Below are positions 48,700-59,539 of a stretch of DNA of 64,000 nt, piece after piece. Position 1 is the first letter of the stretch. Every line of letters begins with the position of its first letter. The DNA lies in the NCBI GenBank assembly GCA_947846985.1, contig CANTUZ010000014.1, forward strand, positions 7,613,531 to 7,677,530. The letters run 5' to 3'. This DNA is from Fratercula arctica (taxonomy: Eukaryota; Chordata; Aves; Charadriiformes; Alcidae). Position numbers and translations under genes: made by a program. The notes under the pieces are model-generated. The model saw only the letters and a program-made list of their open reading frames with translations, ran no database searches and was not told the origin of the DNA.

Positions 48700-49290
48700 C
48701 CCCCGGGGGCGGTACCCCCGAGGCCCCGCCCCTCCGCAACGTCACCCGCCTGCCCCAATGCACAGCGCTCTGCCCCCTTCTCCCGCCCCTCCCCGTGCCC
48801 TCACTTCCGGTTCCGGGTCACCCCACGGCCGTTGGCCCGGCGGTGAGTTTAATGGCGGCCGGGTCGCTCCCCCCCGCGTGTGCCCTTCCCCGGCCCCTCG
48901 GGGCTCCTCCCCACCCGCGCGGGGCTGCGGCTCCCGATCGCGGTGAGGCGCGGTCGGGATTTCCGCGCCGGGCCTTCTCCGGGACCTGTGCCCGGGGCCT
49001 CCCTTGCCTCCGCCCCGGGGGGGCGCCCGGTATCCCCCGCCGTCCAGCTCCGGGAGTTGTCCGTGTCGTCTCCCCCCGGGGAGTACCCGGTGTGTCCCCC
49101 CCATCTCCCCCAGAGCTGCCTGATGTCTCCCCCCCCATCCCCCGCGGTGCTTCCCCAGTGTCTGTGCGCCCCTGCCCGCCCCCCGTTCGCCCGTTACCTC
49201 CCCGCCCCGGGTGTGCCCGGTGTCCCCCGTCACCCACTCCCCGGTCTCCTCGGTCCCTCTGTGTCCCCTAATGCACCCCCTCCGTCCTCA
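48700..49290 (+). promoter_or_regulatory. CLASRP CpG-island promoter and non-coding first exon
   Basis: CpG-dense region before the first CLASRP coding exon. A likely first-exon donor is CCCGGCG|GTGAGT at about 48,841. The acceptor of the coding exon lies at about 49,291 (GTCCTCAG). No TATA box is seen. Confidence 0.5.
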
Positions 49291-49379
49291 GGCAGGGAAC
49301 AGCCGTCTCTGCGCCACTGTCTCCTCCTCGGTGTCCGGCAGGAGCCCCCCCGGCTCGGTGGCAGCTGGGGGACGCCAGG

Positions 49380-52300
49380 ATGTGGCATGAAGCCCGCAAG
49401 CATGAGCGCAAGCTGCGGGGGATGATGGTGGACTACAAGAAGCGAGCAGAGCGCCGCAGGGAGTACTATGAGAAGATCGTGAGTGTCCCTGGCCTCGTCC
49501 CCTTCCCCAGGGACAGGGGTAGCCCCTGACCATGCCGCAGTGGGCCCCGATTTGGGACGTTAGGGAACTGCCTGGGCGCTTCCTGGCTGGTGTTGGGGCT
49601 GGAAGAGTGATGGATAAAGGAGTGCGGTGCTCGCTGCTGCTTCCCCTCCCTGGGGACCCCATGGGGGTATCCCTGGGTGGGTGTCCTAAACCCGCACAGG
49701 CAAAGCCACCCCCCTTTGTTCTCCCTCTTTTCCTTGAGGCTCAGGGCTCCTGCTCCTTCTCTTATCCGAGACTCTCGCTCCCCCTTTTTCCTGAGGTTCA
49801 GGGATCCCGACTTGCCCTTTTCTCCAGTGCTGGAGGCTCGGGGCTCCCCCCTTTCCTGAGGTTTGGGGCTCCCGCTCCCTCTTTTCTCCAAGGCTCAGGG
49901 TTCCTTCTCCCTTTTTTCTTGCCCTTGGGGTTTTTACTCTGGCTTTTTTCTTTCTAACCCCGGGGGTTTCTACTTCTAGAAAAAGGACCCGGCCCAGTTT
50001 CTACAGGTGCACGGCCGGGCCTGCAAGGTCCACCTGGACTCGGCCGTTGCGTTGGCCGCTGAGAGCCCCGTCAACATGTGAGTAGCCCTGTGTGGGGCAG
50101 GAGGCGTCTTGTGCTGCTCCCTGGGCTGGCGAGGGGGTTCGGGAGGAGCCATCGGTGCCTTGCTGAAGGTGTCACCTTCCCCAGGGATTCTTGCGCAGAC
50201 GCAGCGTCTTTGAGAGGCGCTGAGCCTTACGGCGAGGGTTCAGGGGTGAACAGGGGGGGCTTTTTGCCCAGCCAGAAGCACATTCCCAGTTGCTTGGCTC
50301 CTCATAGCTCAGCCCCCTGGGAAATTAAATCGGGGCCGGTTTCTGCCCATCAAAGCTGTATAAAGAGGCCTCGGCTCCTCCTCCACCAGAGCTTCTAGGA
50401 GACGCTGCTGCGGCAAACGAGTTGGTTCCTCCCTCCCCACTTGGGAGTGACTAATGCCGGAGAGCCAAGTGTTCCCGCTGGTGCTCAAGGCGGGGTTTGG
50501 GGGGGGGCTTGCTCCTCCTGGGGGGGGGTTTCTGGCTGCCTCCCAGCGCTGACAACCTCTCTCTCCCTGCAGGATGCCCTGGCAGGGGGACACGAACAAC
50601 ATGATCGACCGCTTCGATGTGCGGGCACACCTGGACTATATCCCCATGTACACCCCGCCCCTGCTGAACCCCATGTAAGCTGAGGGGCACCAGGGCACCC
50701 CGCTGCGACAGGAGCTGCCGGGTCCGCATCAGGCCTTCTTGGGTCTGTTTTGGAGCGGTTGCCTGAGGTTTCATCACCTGCGAGCCTGGCTGGGGTCGCT
50801 GCAGGGCGGGCAGGGCTGCTTTTTAGACTTTATGTACCTGGGACCAGTGTGGAGATCCCAGTACCCGGAGGATAAGGTGGAGCGAGCGCAGAGGGACGGG
50901 TAGGGCTGGAGCATGGGGTGAAGGGCAACCCTGCAGCAGCTTTTCCGTACCTAAAATGTTGGAGAGGACAGAGCTGAGGTTTTTGCAGAGGTCTGCAGTA
51001 AGAGGGTATGACGAAAAGGTCAAAATTAGGGTGAGGGTGTTAAGTAAGTACCAGCACAACCCCCAGAGGCTGGTGGGGTCTCGGTCTTGGTCTCTGGAGA
51101 GAGGCATCGCCCAGCTGGAGCGGGCTGCTGGAGTCGGTCCTGCTTTGAGCAGGGAGGCGACGGAAGGCAAATTTCCCCCCAGGGCTGGGGCTGGGTCCGT
51201 GGAGAGCAGTCCCTTCCTGCCTTTGCTTGCTGCTGCTCCAGCACCTGCTTACCCTCTCCGGCCTCGGCACAAGCTCCAGAGAGGAGTTCAGCCCCTTTGC
51301 TGGGTTTTTAAGGAAATCCCAGACCAGCACGTGATCCTCCGCCTGCAAAACCTGTGCAGCGAGGAATTCGATCTTGCTAATCCCAGCAGAAAGGGGCCGT
51401 GGTTTTTCTGCGGTCCAAAATACCCTGGGAGAGGGGAGCCTCCATCTCCCCAGAGGCTTGTGTGCACCAAAAGCTGCATCTCCTCCTTTCCAGCTCCCCT
51501 GAGCAGGAGTCTGACGAGAGAAAGTGTAACTACGAGCGGTACCGAGGCCTGGTGCAGAACGACTTTGCTGGCAGTAAGTGTCTCGTGCAGGCGGGAGGGT
51601 CGGGGCTCTGCTGAGACAGGGCGAACCCCCACGATTCGGGGGAAATACTAACTTGTCCAGGACACGGCCTGACATGGTGCCAGCCGAAGGGCAAGGGGAT
51701 GGTCTTGTCCCTGCTCTGGGGGTGGCACGGCACTGGGAGAGCTGCATCCCTTCTAACGAGCTGTGGTTAATCAGCTCTCTGAGCTGTTGTCTCTCAAGTG
51801 GGCGTAAAGCAAGCAGGTACCTTCCCTGTGTGGTTGCAGTCTCGGAGGAGCAGTGTCTCTACCAGATCTACATTGACGAGCTCTACGGGGGACTCCAGAA
51901 ACCAAATGAAGATGAAAAAAAGAAGTGAGTGTGAGAAGAGGTGACAGAGGGTGGTTGTCGTGTCCCTGTCCTCGGGGGCTGTGCTGGGACCGCGGCTCCA
52001 GGGTCCAAGAAGCACCCACTCTTCACCTTGTCCCAGTTTCCCCTCTACCGGGGTGGGACTGAGCAGCCGCTGGCTGCACCATCCTTCCTCGGCTGCTCTC
52101 GGTGACACTCTGAAGTTGTCCCCTGTGTCTCTGTGCTGAAATATCTGTCCCGTGGTTGTTGCTGTGGCCGCGAGGCTGTCCTGGGGCTGAGCGGAGCAGT
52201 GGTGGGTGATGAGGGAGGCAGAGGAAGTTTCTTCCTGAGGAAACTTTCTGCCCTGACGCCGCCTTTCCTGGCATGGAGCTGCCGCGCTGGAGGGGAGAGG

Positions 52301-55300
52301 CGGGCAGGGGCTAAACGTATCTGTGCCCAGGCTGGCGGAGAAAAAGGCCTCCATTGGCTACACGTATGAGGACAGCACCGTGGCTGAGCTCGAGAACTCC
52401 TTGGAGAAGCGGGGGGAGGAGGAAGACTCCGAGGAAGACAGCAACACGGACGAGGATGAAGTCATCCCCGATATCGGTAACGGCCCTCCCTCACTGGGCT
52501 GCTTCGCCCCGTTTTGGCAGACGTGCCTTGCCGCAGGGGGGGCTCTGGGTGCGCTGAGCTGCCCGCGCTCTGCCCACAGATGTGGAAGTGGATGTGGACG
52601 AGCTGAACCAGGAGCAGGTGGCTGACCTGAACAAGCAGGCAACCACGTACGGCATGGCGGAGGGGGACTTTGTCAGGTAGGGCTGGCAGCCGGGACAGCC
52701 GGGGAAAGCTCTGGGAGCCTGGTGGAGCCTCCCCAGGGCCTCCCCTTCTCACTGGGGGCTGAATCCTTTGCAGACATGCCTTTCACTAGGATGGGGGTCC
52801 TCAAAAACCTCCCCCAAGCACATGCTCCCTTTCAGGGTGCTGGCCAGTAGGCTGCTATTGAGGGTCTCTCTTTTTTTTTGGGGGGAAAGGATGTTACGGA
52901 AGGACAAAGAGGAGGCAGAAGCTATTAAAAATGCCAAAGCCCTGGAAGAGGAAAAGGCGATGTACTCGGTAAGGGGAGCTCCAGCTGGCTCTTCCCCCTC
53001 CCACTGTGAGCCTTGGCTGGCCGGTAGCCTCCCAGGGCACCAGGCTGGCCCGTGCGCGTGCCATGGCCCCCCAGTGCTCATGGTGACACCTCTGCATCCC
53101 AAGGGGGGCCTGCAAACACCTGGGGCAGCTTCTCCCCAGCCGGTGCCGTCTCTTAGCTCACGCTGCTCTCCTAGGGCCGTCGCTCTCGCCGCCAGAGGAG
53201 GGAGTTCAGGGAGAAACGCTTGAAAGGGAGGAAGATCAGCCCTCCGAGGTGAGCTCCCTGGCCCGGTGGCCAAGACAGGGTTCCCAGAGCTCGGCCACAG
53301 CCCTGGGCTGCTCCTGTCTGTCCCAGGCGGCTCCTCCCTGCTCCGTCCCAGGCATCGCCCATGCCAGTTTGTCTGGGGTCCCGGGGGCTCCGTCCCCTGG
53401 TGATGTCCCACAGATTTCCCGATTTCTCTTTCCCTACCACCCTCGCCTTTCGCAGCTACGCACGGAGAGACAGCCCCACCTACGATCCCTACAAACGGTG
53501 AGTGGCCACAGCCTCGGGACAAAGGAGTTCTCCAGGCTGGGGACGTCCCCTTCTTGCAGGTGCCCATGGCCAGTGGGGACCTGGCATCTGGCATTTTTGG
53601 GGAGGGAGTGTTTTCAGCAACTGAAGCATCTCCTCCTTGCCACCTCACAGCTCCCCTTCGGAGTCCACCTCCGAATCCCGCTCCCGTTCCCGCACCCCAT
53701 CTCCCGGACACGAGGAGAAGATCACCTTCATCACCAGCTTTGGTGGCAGCGATGAGGAAGCAGCGGCAGCATCTGCACAAGCTGGCGGCGTCTCTGGAAA
53801 AGCCACCACGCTTGGCAAACAGCGCTCTGCCCCAGGGCAGCCGGGCAGCACCGCGGCAGGTCATAGCACCTCGTCCCGGTCGGTAACTCTCCCATCTGGC
53901 TCGCTTTCCCAACCCTTACCCGCAGAGGCATGGCGGCAGTGGGCCGGGCGAGCTACCGAAGCCGTGGCTGGCACTTCTTGAGGAGGGGGAAACGCGGTGG
54001 GAAGGAGCGGGTGGGTTGTCCATCACGTAACCGCGCAGGATGTGTGCCCGCCCTGGTTCTGCTGTGGCGCCGGGGCAGTGCTGCCCAGCTCAAAGAGGAT
54101 CTTCGTGGCATCTCTGGGTCTTCCTGGAGATGGGGGGGGGGCTGGAATTTGGGTGTGAGTCAAGATGCCTCCTGCCCTAAAAGAGAGAGAGCATCTTGCC
54201 AGCTCCTGGAGAGCTCGAGAAGGGAATCGGGGTGGCCGTCACAGCCCCTTTCCCATCACGGCTGGGGGTCCGGGGGGTTTGCTGACCCCCACAGGAGCCC
54301 CCTTGGCAGAGGACTGGGCAGCTCCGGGGTCATTCCAGCCATGCCTGGAGGCACAGTGCTGGTGTGGGGCAGGGGAGAGGTGCCTGCTCTCCTTGTGGCT
54401 CAGCTCCCGGCACCCGGCGGCTGTTGGCAGGGTCCAGCCGTGCCCCTGCCCTGTGGCACCACCCAGTGCTGGGGCCAACGATGGTCCCAGCCCCTCCTTG
54501 TTCATCCCATGTGCCAATGGCTCGTCCCATGTGTCCCTTCCAGGAGACGCTCCTCATCCTCCTCCACCTCCCCATCCTCCTCCTCATCCTCCAGCTCCCG
54601 CTCCAGCTCCCGCTCACACCGAGGTGGCGGCTACCACCGCTCCAGCCGCTACTGCCACTCCCGCAGCCGCCGGTACTCGCGCTCCCGCAGCCGCAGCCGC
54701 CGCTATTCGGGAGGGGGCTCGCGGGACAGCCGGCGCCGCTCCAGATCCTATTCCCCTGACCGGGGGTACCGCTACAGCTCCCGCCGCCGCTCCAGGTGAG
54801 CTCTGCCCTCGGCTGTCCCAGTTTCTGCCTGTTTCGCCCCAGTTCTCCGCTGGCCGCCTCCATGGCGAGTTTCACTGGTGGCTCGTCGCCCTCCTGCTCA
54901 GCCAGATGCGTCCCCTCCACCGCCTCTTCGGGCCATACAAGGCCACGTGGCTCAGCCTCTTCTTTCTGCTCGGTGCTTTAGCCCCTGCCAGACTGGTCCC
55001 AGTTTGTTGCTGGGCGTCCCACGCTGGTCCCTGTATCCAAAAAAGGTCTCGCCAGCATTAGATAAAGGGGAAAATGTCCCATTGGTCACCCCGCTAGTGG
55101 GTGGGTTCACCCCAGGGGCTGCAGGATGCTGTGGGCTCCCCCAGCACCGTCTCCACTTGCTGCTGGGGTGGGGAGGCCCCAGTCAGCCTTTGGGTGCCCC
55201 CTGACACCCCCCCCACCCTCCCTGAACCTTGACTCCCTGTCTGCAGGAGCCGTTCCAGGTCTGGGGAGCGCTACCGGCGAGGCGGCAGGTCCAGCCGACA

Positions 55301-57391
55301 CTGGAGCAGCAGCCAGAGCAGCCCAAGTCCCAGCGATTCGCGGAGCCGCAGCAAGTCGGTGTCTCCGGTGCGAGAGAAACCACCGAGGCCCGCAGCGTCG
55401 CCCGCCGTGGGGGAGAAACTGAAAAAGTGAGGGAGGGGAAGGGCGGGGGACAGCCGGGGGGAGGTGAGCAGCCCTCGCACTGTGCCCCCTGCGCTGATCC
55501 CCGTGCTCTTCCTCGCCTTTCAGGGCTGACACTGCTGCTGGTAAAGAGACAGGAGCTGCCAAAGTCAGTAAGAATTTAACCTCACCTGTTTAATTGGCAT
55601 CACTGCAGAGCAGGCTCAGGGACACGGTGGTGGATGGGCTGGCAGAGGTGCCGGGACTGGTGCCAGGTGCCCCCGTGACCCGTTGTGTCCCCCTCCTCGG
55701 CTGGGCACCAGTCCTGCTCCCTCCTTGGAGCTGGGGGGCTGCCGGGTGGGAGCGGGGCCACGGGCCGCTTGGGGCAGTCCCGGCTCCGGGTGGGTGGGGG
55801 GCAGCGGGGACCCCGGGGATCCGTCTGGCACTGGGTGCCATCTGTGCCAAAGCCAGGGGCTGCCTGCCCTGCTGTGCTGGGTCCAGGCTGTCCCCAGTGG
55901 CTGTCCCCATGCCTGGGGGCTGTCCCCACACCCGGTGGGTCCTCACGCTGCTGCGGGGGGTGGAGGTGGTGGCAGGGGGCTGGCAGAGCCCCTCGCCCCT
56001 CTCAAAGGGGGCTGCTGAGGGGGTGCAGGGCACAGCTGTCCTCTCCGGCTCCATGGGCCCCTCCGTGCCCTCAGGCTGTCCCTGGGATTCCCAGGTGCCT
56101 TCGGGCTGTGCCCGCCTGTTCCTGGTGCAGATGCCACCTCCCAGGGCTGTGGGCGCTCTGGTGGGGAGCGGTTCTGGTGGGGAGCGGCTCAAGCTTCCAG
56201 TGCCAGTGTTTGTCCCCACAGCACCCATGGGTGACATGCGAGGTCTCCACCGCTCGGGGACAGGGTGCGGACACAAACAAAGCCCCCAGCGATGTGGGCA
56301 AGGGATGCTTGGACCCCGCAGAGGGGCTCAGGGGGTGCACAGAGGTGTCACCGTGGCGAGGCGGGTGGTGGCACCCGGATCCGGCGCTTGTCTGCCGTGG
56401 GGTGGGGGGAGCCTGGGGTGGTCCCCAGGCCGGGCCAGCGTGCCTGCACCGTGTCCTTGTCCCCCCCCCCTTCACACGCGGCTCTGGTTTGTTTGCAGCC
56501 CAAGCTGACGCCGCAGGAGAAGCTGAAGCTTCGCATGCAGAAGGCGCTGAACCGTCAGTGTAAGCAGTGCCCGCGCGCCCCCCCCCCGTGCCCCGGCCCC
56601 CATCCTGGCCCCCTCTCACCCCACTCTTATCTTTGAATAGTTAAAGCCGATAAAAAGGCGGCACAGGAAAAAATGCTGCAACAGGAGCACGAGAGACAGG
56701 TAAGGGAGGGTGCAGGGATGCCAGGCTGGCACTGTGTGCCCAGCCAGTTAACGAGGCCAATTAACGCGACGCTCTTCTCTTGCAGGAGCGGGAGGACGAG
56801 CTACGGGCCATGGCGCGGAAGATCCGCATGAAGTAAATCCTCTCCCACCCCTTCAATGGATCCGGTGGGTCCGAGCTGCAGTGTGACCCCCCCCCCCGCC
56901 CCGTCTCATCTTATTTCTCGGCAGGGAGAGAGAGCGCCGGGAGAAGGAGCGGGAGGAGTGGGAGAGGCAGTACAGCCGGCAGAGCCGGTCCCCGTCCCCT
57001 TCCCCACGCTATGGTGAGTGCTAGCTCACCCGGAGCCCACCACCGATGTGAGGGGGGGCGAAGGGGTTTGGTGGACCTCCCCCCCCCCCCACTCCCCCAG
57101 CAGGTCTTTGCGGGGTGGGAAAAAAAAGCTGCTGTATTCTGGGGGAAAAATGGGTGGAAAAGGGGCTGTGGTGGGTCACAGCGTCACCTGACTGTGTCCC
57201 CTCTGCCTTGCAGGTCGGGAATACAGCTCCTCTCGGAGGTACGTTCCCTTCTCCCACTCCCCATGTGGGGGGGTCCTGGGGGGTCCTAGCAGCCACAGCT
57301 CCCCCAGGACCCCCTCACTCTTACCCACCCCTCTCCCCTCCTCCGCAGGCGCTCCCGGTCCCGCTCCCGGAGCCCTCACTACCGGCACTGA
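49380..57391 (+). CDS. CLASRP: CLASRP (SFRS16), CLK4-associating SR-rich splicing factor
   Basis: Twenty coding exons: 49380-49478, 49980-50077, 50573-50674, 51494-51573, 51840-51924, 52331-52476, 52580-52676, 52890-52968, 53175-53248, 53456-53497, 53651-53878, 54544-54795, 55247-55426, 55524-55563, 56499-56559, 56641-56699, 56786-56832, 56925-57013, 57214-57238, 57349-57391. They join in phase into 641 codons (human 674). The N-terminal SWAP-type domain starts MWHEARKHERKLRGMMVDYK and includes QGDTNNMIDRFDVRAHLDY. An acidic segment (DSEEDSNTDEDEVIPDIDVE) follows, then an RS domain in exons 12-13 (SRSRRYSRSRSRSRRYSGGG). The C-terminal coiled coil holds LTPQEKLKLRMQKALNRQ and ERERREKEREEWERQYSRQS, ending SPHYRH. 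Family knowledge: nuclear regulator of alternative splicing that binds CLK4. The exon 11 donor is GTCGGT, an unusual but phase-required choice. Confidence 0.97.
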
Positions 57392-57420
57392 TACAGACAG
57401 CAATGGTTCTGCTGATGGCA

Positions 57421-57426
57421 AATAAA
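57421..57426 (+). terminator. Poly(A) signal of CLASRP
   Basis: AATAAA in GGCAAATAAAGATAG, 30 bases after the CLASRP stop codon and about 95 bases from the GEMIN7 stop on the other strand. Confidence 0.8.
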
Positions 57427-57487
57427 GATAGAAAACCCAAATCCTCCCCCATCACAGTGTAGTTGTAATTATGGTCAGAAAAGCTTG

Positions 57488-57514
57488 GTTTTTTTTAAAA
57501 AAAAAAAAAAAAAA
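57488..57514. repeat. A/T homopolymer tract between CLASRP and GEMIN7
   Basis: Eight T followed by about 18 A between the convergent 3' ends, beside the GEMIN7 stop codon. On the GEMIN7 sense strand it is a long U run followed by an A run. Confidence 0.8.
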
Positions 57515-57521
57515 TTACTGG

Positions 57522-57873
57522 TCAGTCGAGGAGGAAGGAGTAGGCGAGGACGTCGGCGCAGCGCAGCAGGGCGGCCGCCTGCACCCCAAGGGGGGTCCGC
57601 AGGGCGTCCACCTGGAAGGCCACAGCCTCCACGTCAGCGGCGCCGAAGACGGCGTCCACCTGGACCCCCGCCCGCAGGCAGAACCGCGTGGGGCGGCCCC
57701 GGGCGGCCGCCAGCCCCCGCAGGTACCCGCTGCCGCAGGGCTGCCCGCGCCCCCTGTGCCGCCACCGTGTCCCCCCCCAACAGCGCCTGGAACCGGGGTG
57801 AGGTGGGGCTGAAACCCCGGCTGCAGCCATCAGGGCCCCGTGGCAGCCGTAGGACCCCCACCGGTACCGGCAT
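57522..57873 (-). CDS. GEMIN7: GEMIN7, SMN-complex Sm-like protein; frame broken by one base
   Basis: A single coding exon on the minus strand, as in mammals, with an acceptor at 57,881-57,882. The first half reads MPVPVGVLRLPRGPDGCSRG through ARAALRQR, matching the GEMIN7 N-terminus. The second half, YLRGLAAARGRPTRFCLRAG through TPLGVQAAALLRCADVLAY to SFLLD, matches the Sm-like fold, but is in another frame. One extra G in CAGCGGGTACCTGC, at about 57,711-57,722, causes the break; removing it gives 116 continuous codons (human 131). Family knowledge: pairs with GEMIN6 in the SMN complex that loads Sm rings onto snRNAs. Whether the break is real or a sequencing error is open. Confidence 0.88.
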
Positions 57874-58509
57874 GGTGGCTCCTGGGGGGGAGAAAAAGGG
57901 GGGGTGGTCACACATAACCTCTGTCCCCCGCCAGGAGCTGGATCCCTGTGCCACCCCCACCCTGTGGAACCCCAAAAGCCCCCACTTGCCCCTCCCCCCC
58001 CTTCACATAGCTCCCCGAGCCCTCGATACCCTCCAGGTATTGTGTGTCCCCCCCCAGGCCCCCAAGATTCCTAAGCCTTACTCCCCCGTGAGGCTTCCCG
58101 GTCCCCAGACAGCCCCCCAGCCCCACGCACCCCTCTGTACCCCCCAGGATCTCCAAAAGCTCCCCCCCATAACTCCCCTCCCCAGCCCCACGGAGCCCCC
58201 CCAACCCCCCCACCCAGTAACCTCCACTCACCACTCCAGAGCTCCCCCACTCCCATATGCCCCCCATAGTGACGCCCCCAGTCCCACGACCCCCAAAGGT
58301 CCCTCTCCCACTCCCCACAGGGCTCTCGGTGCCCCCCCCCAGGTCCCTGCCCCCCCCCTTATAGCTCCTAATACCCCTTATAGACCCCCCCCCGGAGATC
58401 CCCCCGCTCTCAATAGGGCTCCCAGTGCCCCCCCCACCCCCGACACAGGTTCCCTGCCCCCCCCTTATAGACCCTCCCAGCCCCATATGACACCCCGCAG
58501 CCACCACCG

Positions 58510-59143
58510 CCCCCATGGCGGGGGACACCCCGTACCGCCGGGCCGCGACCCCTCTCCCGCCTGGGGCGGCCGCGCATGCGCAGCGCGCCGGGAGGGCGGC
58601 ACTGCCGCCGGCTGCTCGTCCGCCGCCGCAGATTCGCCATAGCGGGAGCGAGGGGGACGACACACGCTACACCAGGCTCCGGGGACGGTTCTGGGGCACA
58701 ATGGCTTTTTTTCCGCGCGTCTTTCTTCCTTTCCCCGCTCCCGCTGGGCGCCGCCTCCCCGCGCCTCCCGCCGTGGCGAAAGTGCGGCGGCGAACCCCGC
58801 CGCCGGCCCGGCCCGCAGATTCGCCACCGCCGCCCGCCCCCGTTCCGCCGCCGGAGCGGGGCTGAGCCCAGCGCCGCCGCCTCGTCCCCCGTCCCTGGTT
58901 TTTCCTCCTTTCCTCCCCGTCCTTCCCCGCTTGCCGTTCCTCCCCTACCCGCTGCCGTGGCGAAAGTGCGGCGGCGGAGGCGCAGGCCGCTGCGGCGCTG
59001 GCGGGAGGCGGCGGCGGCGGCTCCGCTCCGGTGCGCGGCGGCTGCGGCCGTCCCCGTCCCTTTCCCCGCCCGCCCCGCCGGGCCGCGGCCCCTCAGCGCT
59101 GGGCGATGCCCCCGGGGCGGCGGTGAGGAGGGAGAGCTCCGCC
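58510..59143. promoter_or_regulatory. Divergent GEMIN7/PPP1R37 CpG-island promoter with internal duplication
   Basis: CpG island between the minus-strand GEMIN7 and plus-strand PPP1R37. It contains two imperfect copies of a ~185-bp block: GCAGATTCGCCA at 58628 and 58815, and GCCGTGGCGAAAGTGCGGCG at 58770 and 58954. No TATA box is seen. Confidence 0.6.
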
Positions 59144-59324
59144 ATGGAGGCCCCGGCGGTCGACCTCCCCCGCGCCGAGCCCGGTAAGGAGGCCCCGCCG
59201 CCCGCCGAGGCCTCCCGGGCCAGCGAGGACGGGCGGCTGCGGCCCGGTGCCAAGCGGGTGACGTTCCCCTCCGACGAGGACATCGTCTCCGGGGCGGTGG
59301 AGCCCAAGGACCCCTGGAGACACG
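59144..59324 (+). CDS. PPP1R37: PPP1R37 first coding exon (gene continues past the window)
   Basis: Exon 1 encodes 60 codons plus one base and ends at a good donor (GAGACACG|GTAACG). The stretch GAKRVTFPSDEDIVSGAVEP followed by KDPWRH is the family signature. Residues 38-41 (RVTF) fit the RVxF docking motif for protein phosphatase 1, in line with the known role of PPP1R37 as a PP1-binding leucine-rich-repeat protein. No second exon is seen before 64,000, so intron 1 is at least 4.7 kb and the leucine-rich repeats are outside the window. Confidence 0.92.
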
Positions 59325-59539
59325 GTAACGGCGGGGGTGGAGGGGTGGGCACCGGGTTTGGCTCCCGGAGCGGGGCTGCGGGCCGGGGCCGGACAGGCCC
59401 CGCTGGGAGAGACCCCGGAACCGCCGGGGGAGCCCCCGAACCGCTTCCCCCTAAAGCTACCGGGCGGAATCGGTGGGGAGTGGCCGCCCCCGTCCTCCCA
59501 CCCGTGTCTGGTGGGTCACGGCCCGGGAGGGGCAACGGC

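Noticed and set aside
47618..48763. Open frames of 250-380 codons on both strands after RELB
   Set aside because: Produced by the 45-bp repeat; all three frames stay open.
57488..57514. Poly(A) tail of a retrocopied gene beside GEMIN7
   Set aside because: GEMIN7 is transcribed from the other strand, has a separate upstream acceptor and sits in its expected synteny. The A run is therefore not a retrocopy tail.
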